Assembly (NCBI GenBank): GCA_014378465.1
Contig: JACMNQ010000082.1
Location: 53,853 to 117,852, forward strand
DNA length: 64,000 nucleotides
Source of the DNA: Oligoflexia bacterium
Lineage (GTDB): Bacteria > Bdellovibrionota > UBA1018
Direction of reading: 5' to 3'
Positions 53,429 through 62,319 of the stretch are shown here, piece by piece; position 1 is the stretch's first letter, and every line of letters begins with the position of its first letter. A program made the position numbers and the translations under genes. Below the pieces are notes generated by a model. The model did no database searches. It was not told the DNA's origin and saw nothing but the letters and a program-made list of their open reading frames with translations.

Positions 53429-53956
53429 ATGAGACTCGTCGACTTCCTCATCCTGCTGCTGGAAGCCCACGCACAGACCCTGCAGCGGCTGGCAGCACTG
53501 TTTGGAGAAGAGCGGCTTCTTGAACTTCTCGAAGACGCGACTGAGCTTCCTGACTTCGGCGAGTCCGTACAATTCAAACCCTCTGAAATTCAGGCGAAAT
53601 GGCTTGAGCCCTCGGTCTCCGAAATCAATGCCCTCGCCTACGCGGAACTCGAGGGTGCGGTGCTCGATTTCAATCTGCCGGCCATTCTCGAATTTCACCT
53701 CTGGGCTTACCCTCATTACCGCGCTTTCATTGAAAGTCCGCTGGATCTGAGCTCCCGGATCCGGGGCCCGGGCGGCGACGCCGGATCCGTTCTGGTGGGA
53801 GAAGCGCTGGCGCATGCCGAGGCCTGGATTCAGGCCCTGCACATCCCGCCGGCGATCAGTCAACAGGCCGAGCGCGCCGCTCAGATCCCGTGGCTCAGGT
53901 TTCGAACCAGCGTCCTGAAGAGGATCGGCAAGAGACCCCTGGGTCCCGCTTACTGA
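53429..53956 (+). CDS. Hypothetical protein
   Basis: A 175-residue, mostly helical cytosolic protein with no recognised domain. It begins MRLVDFLILLLEAHAQTL and includes LEFHLWAYPHYRAFIESPLD. It is the last of the four-gene unknown cluster and its end overlaps the convergent sterol-desaturase-like gene by seven bases. GGGAG precedes the start. Confidence 0.5.
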   Translation: MRLVDFLILLLEAHAQTLQRLAALFGEERLLELLEDATELPDFGESVQFKPSEIQAKWLEPSVSEINALAYAELEGAVLDFNLPAILEFHLWAYPHYRAFIESPLDLSSRIRGPGGDAGSVLVGEALAHAEAWIQALHIPPAISQQAERAAQIPWLRFRTSVLKRIGKRPLGPAY

Positions 53957-54774
53957 GCCTTCTCTGAAATGGACTTCTCGACCGGCCAGGGTCGCGGTGT
54001 CTTCAGAGGCATCGCAAGCAGACGCGGCAAGGTCAGTTCAGCGGGGTCACGATAAGCCGGGACACCGATTCTCACGTCAGGAGACGAAACATCTTCGTGA
54101 AAAGTGTGATGCAGGCGATCCCAGAACGAAAACACCGTGCCCCAATTGGAGTCCGTCTCACTCAGCACCGCCGCGTGATGCACTTCGTGCATCTTCGGGG
54201 TGATGATCATGAGTCGTAAAACTCTTTCCATGAAATCCGGCAGGCGCAGGTTGCTGTGATGAAACTGCGTGGCAGTCACGAGAGTCGCCTGGTAGATCAG
54301 GAAATTCTTCGGCGAGATTCCCAGAAGAGCGACGACCGCACACTGAAGCACCGCGGATAGAAAGAGCTCACCGAAATGAAAGCGTGTCGCAGTCGATACG
54401 TCCATATCCAGATCCACGTGGTGGACGTTGTGGAAGCGCCAGAGAAACGTATTTCGATGATTCGCCACGTGCCAGACGTAGATCACGTAGTCCTGCAGAA
54501 AAAACGAAAGGACGAGTGCAAATCCTGGAGTCAGCCAGCCGAACTGACCTTCAAGAAAAGGCAGAAGTCCTCGCCGCTGATCCGCAGTCCATTCGGAAAG
54601 ACTCAGAACCCAGGGTGCGGCCGTGAACCGGATCAGCAAAGCGGAGAACGCGGCGATGAAGAGATTTCGAATCCAGCGATCCCGTTTGGACTGAGTGGCT
54701 TTCCTCAGGGGTCGGATTTTTTCGAGAACCAGACCGACCCCGAGCAGGGTGATGAAAAGTAAAGCACGTGTCAT
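53950..54774 (-). CDS. Sterol desaturase/fatty-acid hydroxylase family membrane protein
   Basis: A ~274-residue di-iron membrane oxygenase-like protein. Three His clusters needed for iron are present: HVANH (with LQDYVIYVW before it), HNVHHVD and HEVHH; HHSNLR and HHTFH add further His. Four to five hydrophobic helices surround them. The family hydroxylates or desaturates sterols and fatty acids; the substrate is unknown. ATG 54774 is used; a TTG nine bases upstream is less likely. Confidence 0.82.
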   Translation of the reverse strand: MTRALLFITLLGVGLVLEKIRPLRKATQSKRDRWIRNLFIAAFSALLIRFTAAPWVLSLSEWTADQRRGLLPFLEGQFGWLTPGFALVLSFFLQDYVIYVWHVANHRNTFLWRFHNVHHVDLDMDVSTATRFHFGELFLSAVLQCAVVALLGISPKNFLIYQATLVTATQFHHSNLRLPDFMERVLRLMIITPKMHEVHHAAVLSETDSNWGTVFSFWDRLHHTFHEDVSSPDVRIGVPAYRDPAELTLPRLLAMPLKTPRPWPVEKSISEKAQ

Positions 54775-54848
54775 GTTTATCAAAACTTTGAGGTTCGGCT
54801 CAGTGCTCCATCCTAGTCCCTCGGCACACCTTAAGCAACGTCCCTCTC

Positions 54849-55841
54849 ATGCGAGTACTCCTCATTGCCGGTTCCCAACGTAGACAGTACAACTGCCCTG
54901 GTCTGGATTCCAAAGCTCGAACGCTGATGCTTCGTATGAAGGAACTTCTCCCCAAGGCCTGGGAAATTGATACCGAAGACCTGGGCAACGTCTATGGAAG
55001 AGCTCGCATTCAAAGTTGCAACGCCTGCGTCTCCACCTCCATGGCGCTCTGCGTTTGGCCCTGCAACTGCTATGAGGCGGACAGTCGCTCAGAACCTGAC
55101 CTCATGTGGGATCTTGATCTCTACTCTCGTCTCGATCAAGCGAACGCCTGGGCAGTGATCGGACCCGTGAACTGGTACGCTCCGACCAGCAACCTCAAGC
55201 TCCTTTTCGATCGACTGGTCTGCATGAACGGCGGAAATCCGCGCGAAGATCTCATCGAACACAAGAATCCGGAACTTGCGATGGCGCTGGACAAGACCGA
55301 ACTCTGGAAGGAGCTGAGCATCAATCATCTCGAGGGTCGCACGGCCGCTTTCTACTGCTATGGTGACGGTGGCGGAGACGAATTGGACTCTGAAGGACGT
55401 CCGGAGGTACTGAAACATCCAGAGTACTTTGACCCCGGGCAGGAACCCTTCAAGGAGATGAGAAATGCTTACGCGCCGCTCGTTTGGCAGTGCCGCTACG
55501 GGGGGATTGAGGTGCCCGATGCGCTCTGGAAGTACGACGAGTTCGGAAAAGGAGAGAAATACAGTGAAAATCAATCTGAGCAGATGCTCAGGAACTCTGA
55601 AGTAGTCGGAAACTTCGATCGCTGGGTAAAAGATTTTTCAAGCCACGTCGCGCAAAAAGGTGAAGTGAAGCCGGGCCGCTTTCGAGCTTTTGGTCACGAA
55701 GCTCCAAGCCACCGATGGGCCGATATGAAGCTCAAGTGGCGAAGTCTGCAGCAGTCTGCCGGTGTGCGCGGGCTGAAGGCAAACCAGGATTCGACTTTCA
55801 TTCCGAAAGAAAGTACGGCAAAGGAACTCAAGAAAAGATGA
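54849..55841 (+). CDS. Flavodoxin-fold NAD(P)H-dependent oxidoreductase
   Basis: A 330-residue protein with a flavodoxin-like N-terminal domain (VLLIAGSQRRQYN, a phosphate-binding loop variant, and AWAVIGPVNWYAPTSNLK, typical of NADPH:FMN reductases). A Cys-rich patch (SCNACVSTSMALCVWPCNCY) follows the second strand. The C-terminal ~110 residues are extra compared with simple FMN reductases. It converges on the arsenosugar operon and may supply reducing power, but no sequence feature proves that. Confidence 0.65.
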   Translation: MRVLLIAGSQRRQYNCPGLDSKARTLMLRMKELLPKAWEIDTEDLGNVYGRARIQSCNACVSTSMALCVWPCNCYEADSRSEPDLMWDLDLYSRLDQANAWAVIGPVNWYAPTSNLKLLFDRLVCMNGGNPREDLIEHKNPELAMALDKTELWKELSINHLEGRTAAFYCYGDGGGDELDSEGRPEVLKHPEYFDPGQEPFKEMRNAYAPLVWQCRYGGIEVPDALWKYDEFGKGEKYSENQSEQMLRNSEVVGNFDRWVKDFSSHVAQKGEVKPGRFRAFGHEAPSHRWADMKLKWRSLQQSAGVRGLKANQDSTFIPKESTAKELKKR

Positions 55842-55844
55842 AAG

Positions 55845-56546
55845 TCACTGTCTTTGAAGAACGTGACCCATGAATGTGAGAAGTTGCTTTTGAGAAGCAA
55901 GAAGCTTTTGATCCGTCAATGCGGAAAGATGGTCATGCACCGCCTGAAAATCCGCGCGAGTATCCACGTCACCGAGGACGGGTAAAGTTTCAGTCCGGTT
56001 GTAAGGAAAAAGCGCATGTTCGAGAGCACTGAGAGTTTCTGAACTGCTGTAGCCCACGCTCTGCCACTGAGCGGGTGCAATCGGGTGGCGGCATCCGAAA
56101 AGGTAGAAGCCTCCGTCTGAGGCCGGACCGACGACATAACCTTCAGACTGGAGGCAGGAAGTGACCGCACGCGATACCATCGTCGGCACCAGGTGAGGCG
56201 CGTCCGCCCCGAGAAAAATCACGGCTTCATGGGTTTGCAGAAGGCTTGAATAGACCTGAGCCAATCGCTCACCCAGCCCGCCTTCACCCTGGAGAAGAGT
56301 CGGGTGCCTTGCCCAGAGCGGATGATTCAGCCCTTCTTGTTCCGCAACTGCCCAGATCAGCTCAAGTTCGACAGCGTCGTCCAGATGCACCGCCGCGGTT
56401 TCGACGGCTTCTTCCGTGGCGCGCGCCGAGAGCTCATGAAATTTTTCAGCCGCTTCTTTTCCGATGCCTTCGGCCAGACGAGTCTTCAGCGGTGAAAGCC
56501 CGGGTGTCTTGACGAAGATGGCGACTGCGCAGCGTTTTCCAGTCAT
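55845..56546 (-). CDS. DUF2064/TIGR04282-type nucleotidyl- or glycosyltransferase
   Basis: A ~233-residue GT-A-like protein of the TIGR04282 (DUF2064) group, linked by name to arsenosugar gene clusters. It shows CAVAIFVKTPGLSPLKTRLA, FLGADAPHLVPTMVSRAV, VVGPASDGGFYLFG and LPVLGDVDTRADF. ATG 56546 has AGGA seven bases upstream and overlaps the preceding short gene by ATGA; the longer frame to 56726 is a shadow. It is the last gene of the leftward operon containing arsS. Confidence 0.8.
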   Translation of the reverse strand: MTGKRCAVAIFVKTPGLSPLKTRLAEGIGKEAAEKFHELSARATEEAVETAAVHLDDAVELELIWAVAEQEGLNHPLWARHPTLLQGEGGLGERLAQVYSSLLQTHEAVIFLGADAPHLVPTMVSRAVTSCLQSEGYVVGPASDGGFYLFGCRHPIAPAQWQSVGYSSSETLSALEHALFPYNRTETLPVLGDVDTRADFQAVHDHLSALTDQKLLASQKQLLTFMGHVLQRQ

Positions 56547-56851
56547 TCGGAGTTCCTTGAAAGCCCCGGACGAAGCAGTTTCAATGCTCCAGTAAAAGAC
56601 TGTTTTGCGGTCAAATTCAAGTGTCGGCCAGTAGTTTTGAGCCAGCCCTGCTTCTGGTTCTTTCGCTCGGCCACGGCTGCTCCTGAGTTCAGCTGCCTGG
56701 CGCGTCCAATGGGCGAGGTGACCCACTTCACTCCTTCAGGACGTTCATGCACTGAAGCCTTCAGAAGGAAATCCAGATCCTGAAGCGGAGACCGCCACGA
56801 CTCGTCCCGAGGAGCGACTGGAATGATGATGGAGAGGCCGGAGAAATTCAT
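56543..56851 (-). pseudogene. Degenerate TIGR04283-like family 2 glycosyltransferase
   Basis: A ~102-codon frame keeps two landmarks of the TIGR04283 glycosyltransferase group: LSIIIPVAP at the start and TSPIGRARQLNSGAAVA. The stretch between them is about 20 residues too short and lacks the DGGS/DxD nucleotide site. Everything after GAAVA (normally ~130 residues with the FLHADT motif) is replaced by an unrelated 30-residue tail. The gene still overlaps its downstream neighbour by ATGA, so it may be translated. It is read as a decayed or deleted copy. Confidence 0.5.
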
Positions 56852-56871
56852 TTCGGATCCCATTCGCCCGT

Positions 56872-57774
56872 TCAGACTTCGAGAAACGAAAGGTAGCTCT
56901 TCTGCATCACGTTCAGAGAATTGCGCTGCGTGAGCACGGCCCCTTTCAAACTTGTTCGGCACTCGCATTCGAAGTGATTGTCCGCAGTCCTGAGAACTGA
57001 TTTCAGAGTCTCTTTCACACGGTCGAGATTCTTCATGTAAAGGGACATGACCTGATCCACCGTGGCGTGCTGAGAGGGATCATCGAGCCAGCAGTCGTAG
57101 TCAGTCGCGATCGTGATGGTGCAGTAGCAGAGCTGCGCCTCGCGGGCGAGAAAGGCTTCAGGCACGTTGGTCATGCCGACCAGGTGACAACCAGCCGTTC
57201 GAAAGAAATGACTCTCGACCTGAGTTCCGAGTCTCGGCCCTTCAACGCAGGCGTAGGCCCTGTCGGTGTGAATCTGATCTCCCCGCTCTCGAGTCGCCTT
57301 GACAATCATCTGAGTCAGGTGCGGACAGGTGGGCCTTGCCGTGGAGACATGCGCGACGATCCCCTCACCGAAGTAGGATTTCGATCTCTTGCCACTGGTC
57401 CAGTCCAGGTACTGCGAAGGGATGGCGAGATCCCCGGGCATGATTTCCTGCGAAAGACTCCCCACTGCCGAAACACTGATCACACGCCTCACGCCCGCGG
57501 ATTTGAGAGCCCAGAGATTGGCCCGGTAATTGATCTCGGACGGAAGCAGGTGGTGGCTCCCGCCATGGCGGGCCAGAAAGGCGATCGTGCGGCCTTCGAA
57601 CTTGCCGGTGACGACCGGACCCGAGGCGCGGCCGAACGGAGTGTCCGCGATCTGAGTTTCGAGAATCCTGAGGCCGGGCATTTCATAGAGGCCTGTGCCG
57701 CCGATGATGCCGATCATGGAAGAATCAGGCGAAGAATTGGCAGAAACTGTTGAATTCGAGACTTCATTTTTCAT
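56872..57774 (-). CDS. mtnP: S-methyl-5'-thioadenosine phosphorylase-type nucleosidase
   Basis: A ~300-residue purine nucleoside phosphorylase/MTAP-family enzyme. It shows IGIIGGTGLYEMPGL, TIAFLARHGGSHHLLPSEIN, VSAVGSLSQEIMPGD, CVEGPRLGTQVE and GMTNVPEAFLAREAQLCY. ATG 57774 overlaps the arsS stop by four bases. Besides MTA salvage, its place after arsS suggests phosphorolysis of an arsenic-bearing adenosine intermediate to release adenine; that role is inference from context. Confidence 0.85.
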   Translation of the reverse strand: MKNEVSNSTVSANSSPDSSMIGIIGGTGLYEMPGLRILETQIADTPFGRASGPVVTGKFEGRTIAFLARHGGSHHLLPSEINYRANLWALKSAGVRRVISVSAVGSLSQEIMPGDLAIPSQYLDWTSGKRSKSYFGEGIVAHVSTARPTCPHLTQMIVKATRERGDQIHTDRAYACVEGPRLGTQVESHFFRTAGCHLVGMTNVPEAFLAREAQLCYCTITIATDYDCWLDDPSQHATVDQVMSLYMKNLDRVKETLKSVLRTADNHFECECRTSLKGAVLTQRNSLNVMQKSYLSFLEV

Positions 57775-58829
57775 GTGAGCGTTCCTCCGCAAGAACTGCC
57801 TGAACCGGCCGTACAGCCAAAACAATGTTGATCGACCTGTATCTCTCGTTCGGAGAGTTCGGCAAGATTGAACTGACTGAGATGCCTGGACTTCGCGCAG
57901 CCGACTGCCAGATCGAGCATCTGGTTGAAATCGCAGTCAAAGATTTTTCCGTCCCAGCTGATGGAAAGCGTGTTTCGGCACATCACACCCGGCGCAGCCG
58001 CCGGATTGTAACTCTGCACGAGCTTCTCCATGTAAGCTTCAAGATTTCCGCTGGTCACGAGGTATTCGAGAAACCGGGAAATGGGCATATTGGTGATGGC
58101 GTAAAGTTGGTTGAACTCGATGTCAAAGAGCTGCTTGAGTTCACGTTTGAAGTCATTCTGAAGAGAAGCCTGCGCGGCCGGCAGAAAAGCGCCGTTCGGA
58201 TTGAAAACGAGATCCAGTTCCAGACTGGTTCCCTCTTTGCCATATCCCACTTCATTGAGCATCTTGAGCGCACGGATCGAACGTTCGAAGACTCCATCTC
58301 CCCGCTGCCGGTCCGTGAAGCCCTTTTGATAGTACGGAAGCGAAGAGACGACCTTGACCCGGTGGCGAGCGAAGAACTCCGGCAGATCCCTGTACTTTTC
58401 ATGGGCCAGAAGGATGGTCAGGTTGCAGCGATCGATGACAGTCTTTCCCTGGCGAGTGATCTCTTCGACGAACCAGCGGAAGTTCGGATTCATTTCTGGA
58501 GCGCCGCCCGTCAGGTCCACGGTCTTGACTGGAAGATTCTGAAGAACGTCCAGGCAGAGCTGCATCGTTTCGCGAGTCATGATCTCCCTGCGATCGGGGC
58601 CGGCATCCACGTGACAGTGCCTGCAGGTCTGGTTGCACATCTTTCCTAGGTTGATCTGAAAGATTTCCAGCTGAAGCGGCTTGAACGGACTGAGAGAGCT
58701 CGACTTCAGCTTTTCCGTGAAACGCGGAAGCCCCCGGAGTCGCTCCGTGGCCTGCCCCAGGTGGGTCAGCTGAGTTGCACCATGAACCAGCTCGCTCCCA
58801 CGGCTCACCAGGCTCTTGAGATTCTTCAT
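57771..58829 (-). CDS. arsS: Arsenosugar biosynthesis radical SAM protein ArsS
   Basis: A 352-residue radical SAM enzyme proposed to attach the adenosyl moiety of SAM to dimethylated arsenic. The 4Fe-4S site is CNQTCRHC (Cys65, 69, 72) and VDLTGGAPEMNPNFRWF is the SAM-binding GGxP-type stretch. The C-terminal CRNTLSISWDGKIFDCDFNQ and CFGCTAGSGSSCGG carry the extra Cys typical of ArsS. It lies within a six-gene leftward operon. An arsM methyltransferase is not in the window. Confidence 0.9.
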   Translation of the reverse strand: MKNLKSLVSRGSELVHGATQLTHLGQATERLRGLPRFTEKLKSSSLSPFKPLQLEIFQINLGKMCNQTCRHCHVDAGPDRREIMTRETMQLCLDVLQNLPVKTVDLTGGAPEMNPNFRWFVEEITRQGKTVIDRCNLTILLAHEKYRDLPEFFARHRVKVVSSLPYYQKGFTDRQRGDGVFERSIRALKMLNEVGYGKEGTSLELDLVFNPNGAFLPAAQASLQNDFKRELKQLFDIEFNQLYAITNMPISRFLEYLVTSGNLEAYMEKLVQSYNPAAAPGVMCRNTLSISWDGKIFDCDFNQMLDLAVGCAKSRHLSQFNLAELSEREIQVDQHCFGCTAGSGSSCGGTLT

Positions 58830-58841
58830 GGCTTTCTCATC

Positions 58842-59177
58842 TCACATGGAAATTTCTTTGGCCTTGTTCATCATCTGCACGGAATGAACGAGCGTCGAAC
58901 CGCCCCGGATCGCTGCCGCCACATGGACGGCTTCCATCATCTGCTGCTCGTTGCAGCCTTTTTCAAGCGTATCCGTCGTGTAGGCATCAATGCAATAGGC
59001 ACACTGCACGGCATGAGCGACGGCCAGGGCAATGAGAGACTTCTCCCGCGCGGTCAAAGCGCCTTCAGCGAAGACTTCAGAATAATAATCAAAAAACTTG
59101 TTTCCAAGCTTTTCGGAGAATTCAGTGATCTGGGGGAACTTCTTCAGGTCTTCGGGCTGGTAATAGGACTTGGACAT
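58842..59177 (-). CDS. AhpD-like carboxymuconolactone-decarboxylase-family protein, arsenosugar-associated
   Basis: A ~111-residue AhpD-fold protein with redox motif CAYC (Cys59, Cys62) followed by IDAYTTDTLEKGCNEQQMME. Genes of this type often accompany arsS and are annotated as peroxidase-like. ATG 59177 has GGAGGAG six bases upstream; its first base is shared with the stop of the upstream gene (TGATG). Twelve bases separate it from arsS. Confidence 0.82.
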   Translation of the reverse strand: MSKSYYQPEDLKKFPQITEFSEKLGNKFFDYYSEVFAEGALTAREKSLIALAVAHAVQCAYCIDAYTTDTLEKGCNEQQMMEAVHVAAAIRGGSTLVHSVQMMNKAKEISM

Positions 59178-61324
59178 CACGATCTCCTCCATTGATGGTA
59201 TTTCTGAAGCATCTGCAGCGCTTTTTCCGGTGCATGCGCTTTCTTCCAGTTTCCGGCAGCGTACTTGTTCGCTTCCGCAAAAGTCGGATACATGTGAATC
59301 GTGCCGAGGATCTTGTTCAGTCCGATGCCATATTTCATCGCCGTGATGTACTCCGGAAGCATTTCGGCGGCCTTGTCGGCCACGATGGTCACTCCGAGGA
59401 TACGGTCCGTGCCCGGAGCCGTCAGCACTTTCACGAAGCCTTCCGTCTCATTGTCCGTGATGGCGCGGTCCAGATCAGCCATGGGATAGATCGTCACTTC
59501 GCAAGCGATGTTCTGAGCCTTGGCTTCCTTTTCATTGAGTCCCACCCGGGAAACTTCGGGATCCACGAAAGTCGTCGCCGGGATCACCCGGTAGTCGGCG
59601 CTGAAACTCTTCAGGGGCCGGAAGAGTGCATTGACGGAGGCGTACCAGGCCTGATGAGCCGCCACGTGCGTGAACTGATAGGGTCCCGCCACGTCCCCGC
59701 ACGTATAGACGTTGGGATACTGAGTCTGCATCTTCTCGTTGCAGGCGATCGTGCCTCGCTCGGTGATCTCGAGACCCAGCGCCTCAAGTCCGAAACCTTT
59801 GACCCGGGCCTGGCGGCCGGGCGCCACCAGCACTTCGTCAAATTCAACTTTGATCTCACGCCCCGCATGGTTGCAGAAAAGTTCAAAATGGTCCCCTGAT
59901 TTCTGAAACCGCACGGGCTCATGATCCGTCAGGAGCTGAATTCCCTCAGCCCTGAATTTTTCCGCGATCAAGGCGGAAACGTCTGAATCTTCGCGTTCGA
60001 GAAGCTGGGCGGAGCGTTCGACCTGAATCACCTGGGAGCCGAGTCGATGAAATGCCTGCGCGAGCTCGCAGCCAATCGGGCCTCCCCCGAGCACCAGGAG
60101 CCGCCTGGGCTGCACGCGCAGGTCCCAGATCGTGTCGCTCGTGTAATGCCGGATCTCACTGAGTCCCGGAATGGGTGGCACCTTGGGATAGGAACCGGTG
60201 GCGAGAATGAGATTTTTCGCGGTGAGCGTGCGAGTGCCCTCTTGGGTTTTCACCTGCACTTCATAAGGAGAAAGCACCGTCGCTTCACCTTGCACGCAAT
60301 TGACTCCGAGTTTCGTGTAACGCTCCACGGAATCATGAGGCTCGACTTCGCGGATCACCCGACTCACGCGCTCCATCACCTGCGCGAAATCAAAATCGAC
60401 GGAGGCGGACTTGAAACCGAATTCGCCGGCACGCTTCGAATAGGACAGGATCTTCGCGGAGCGAATCAGTGCCTTGCTCGGCACGCAGCCGCGGTTGAGG
60501 CAATCGCCGCCCATCTTGTCCTTCTCGATCAGAACGACTTTCGCTTTGACCGCGGCCGCGATGTAAGCCGATACCAGTCCGGCGGAGCCTCCTCCAATCA
60601 CGAGCAGGTTGTAATCAAACTTCGCGGGCTTCGCGAACTTGCGATTTTTCCGACTCCTTCTCAGCCCGTCCACGAATTTCTTCGCGATGATCGGGACGAC
60701 CCCGAGCGCGGCGAACGAGAGCAGAATCGCCGGGGACAGAATTCCTTTGAGGGACGTCAGCTGAGACAACCGCGTGCCAGCATTGACGTACGCCAGAGTC
60801 CCCGGAAGCATGCCGAGCTGACTCGCCCAGAGAAATGTGAAAGCTCGAATGGGAGTCAACGCCATCAGCAGATTGACGATGAAGAAAGGAAAGACCGGAA
60901 CGAGTCTGAGAGTCAGAAGATAGAACGCGCCTTCTTTCTTGACGCCTTCATTCATTTTCTTGAGCCTGTCCCCGAATCTTTCCTGCACCCAGCCACCGAT
61001 GAAAAATCGGGCGATCAGGAAAGCGCAGGTCGCGCCGAGGGTGCTGGCGATCGATACCGCCACCCACCCCCAGCCCAGGCCAAAGATCGCACCTCCCGCA
61101 AGAGTCAGAATTGTCGCACCCGGCAGTGAAAGGGCGGCCACGAGAATGTATCCCCCCATGAAAAGCCCGAACGCTTGCAAACGGTGGGTTTGTGAGTACT
61201 CTACGATCTCCTGCTGGTGTTGCTTGAGCCGTTCAAAAGTGAGCAGTTCGTTGAGATGAAACTTGAAAAAGGCGACTCCAAGAATGCAGGCGATGAAGAT
61301 GATCACAGGAATTTTTTTTTGCAT
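59177..61324 (-). CDS. TVP38/DedA-like membrane domain fused to mercuric-reductase-like flavoprotein
   Basis: A ~715-residue fusion. Residues 1-225 are a TVP38/TMEM64 (SNARE-associated) membrane domain with ALSLPGATILTLAGGAIFG and LRLVPVFPFFIVNLLMAL. From ~240 a pyridine-nucleotide disulfide oxidoreductase follows: LLVIGGGSAGLVSAYIAA, the redox pair GGDCLNRGCVPSKAL, LLVLGGGPIGCELAQAF and a C-terminal dimer domain. There is no N-terminal mercury-binding HMA domain. It is the first gene of the arsS operon, so a role with arsenic thiols or redox is likelier than mercury. Confidence 0.86.
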   Translation of the reverse strand: MQKKIPVIIFIACILGVAFFKFHLNELLTFERLKQHQQEIVEYSQTHRLQAFGLFMGGYILVAALSLPGATILTLAGGAIFGLGWGWVAVSIASTLGATCAFLIARFFIGGWVQERFGDRLKKMNEGVKKEGAFYLLTLRLVPVFPFFIVNLLMALTPIRAFTFLWASQLGMLPGTLAYVNAGTRLSQLTSLKGILSPAILLSFAALGVVPIIAKKFVDGLRRSRKNRKFAKPAKFDYNLLVIGGGSAGLVSAYIAAAVKAKVVLIEKDKMGGDCLNRGCVPSKALIRSAKILSYSKRAGEFGFKSASVDFDFAQVMERVSRVIREVEPHDSVERYTKLGVNCVQGEATVLSPYEVQVKTQEGTRTLTAKNLILATGSYPKVPPIPGLSEIRHYTSDTIWDLRVQPRRLLVLGGGPIGCELAQAFHRLGSQVIQVERSAQLLEREDSDVSALIAEKFRAEGIQLLTDHEPVRFQKSGDHFELFCNHAGREIKVEFDEVLVAPGRQARVKGFGLEALGLEITERGTIACNEKMQTQYPNVYTCGDVAGPYQFTHVAAHQAWYASVNALFRPLKSFSADYRVIPATTFVDPEVSRVGLNEKEAKAQNIACEVTIYPMADLDRAITDNETEGFVKVLTAPGTDRILGVTIVADKAAEMLPEYITAMKYGIGLNKILGTIHMYPTFAEANKYAAGNWKKAHAPEKALQMLQKYHQWRRS

Positions 61325-61421
61325 GCATGACGGTGATATCAAGAATCACCCGAGTTTCATAAGGATTCCACAGTGCTTCAACGAGAAAAGTCTGCCCCTG
61401 AAAGGCATGAAGGTACCCTCA

Positions 61422-62318
61422 ATGATCAAGACCATGACCAGCAGAACTCACTTCCAATCCGCCTTCCCGGAAAAACCCTCAGCGATCTTTCTCGCCCTTT
61501 TGTTCGGCTTCACGCTTCTCGTCGAACCCGGTGCGCGGGCGGAAGGCGGCAAAACCACGACTCCAGCAGCAAAACTGAACAAAAATCTGAAAAAAGTCGT
61601 GACCCCGGCTCAGCCCGTCAACCAGGGATTCGATCATTCACATGCTGCATTCAAAGCGCTGCTCGAAAAGAACTCGACCACTCAGGGCTCTCACACGATC
61701 GTGAAATATACCGAACTGAAAGCGAATCCTGCGGCGCTCAACGCCTATCTGAAGACTCTCGAAGACCTGAAGAAGGAAGACTTCGACAGATTCACCCTGG
61801 ATCAGAAACTCACGTTCTGGATCAATGCGTACAATGCTTTCACGATCAAACTGATCGTCGATCATCTCCCGTTGAAATCCATCAAGGACATCGGCAAGCC
61901 CTGGAAAATGGAATTCTTCACTCTCCTTGGTACCCAAAGAAGTCTCGATCAGGTCGAGCATGACATCATCCGCAAGGATTTTCAGGAGCCTCGCGTCCAC
62001 CTGGCGCTGGTGTGCGCTTCAAAAGGCTGTCCTGCGCTCAAAGGCTATGCGGCGGAACAACTTGAGCAGCAACTCGAAAGCGTGACTCGCGTATTCCTGC
62101 AGGATCCTGAGCGCAATCGCCACGACGCCGCGAAGAAGACAATTCGCATCGGCAAGATTTTTGACTGGTACGGGGACGATTTCAAACGAAAGTTCGGCTC
62201 CGTGCAGAACTTCGTGGCTCCTCGCATGGGCAAGACTCCGGCGGAAATCGCTGAGATCGCAAGCAAGGATACGGACGTAGAATACAACGACTATGATTGG
62301 TCACTCAATGGTATTTGA
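61422..62318 (+). CDS. Exported DUF547 protein
   Basis: A ~298-residue DUF547 protein with signal peptide (AIFLALLFGFTLLV, cleavage near ARA). The family core is present: LTFWINAYNAFTIKLIVDHL, LVCASKGCPALKGYAAE and IFDWYGDDF. ATG 61422 is preferred for its AAGGT site eight bases upstream; Met 61407 is an alternative. DUF547 domains have a papain-like thiol-protease resemblance with Cys in the SKGCP loop. The start region is divergent from the TVP38 gene. A second DUF547 gene follows immediately. Confidence 0.78.
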   Translation: MIKTMTSRTHFQSAFPEKPSAIFLALLFGFTLLVEPGARAEGGKTTTPAAKLNKNLKKVVTPAQPVNQGFDHSHAAFKALLEKNSTTQGSHTIVKYTELKANPAALNAYLKTLEDLKKEDFDRFTLDQKLTFWINAYNAFTIKLIVDHLPLKSIKDIGKPWKMEFFTLLGTQRSLDQVEHDIIRKDFQEPRVHLALVCASKGCPALKGYAAEQLEQQLESVTRVFLQDPERNRHDAAKKTIRIGKIFDWYGDDFKRKFGSVQNFVAPRMGKTPAEIAEIASKDTDVEYNDYDWSLNGI

Positions 62319-62319
62319 A

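Noticed and set aside
56547..56726. N-terminal extension of the DUF2064 protein
   Set aside because: The 60 extra residues overlap the glycosyltransferase remnant in another frame, and ATG 56546 has its own ribosome-binding site and starts the conserved domain.
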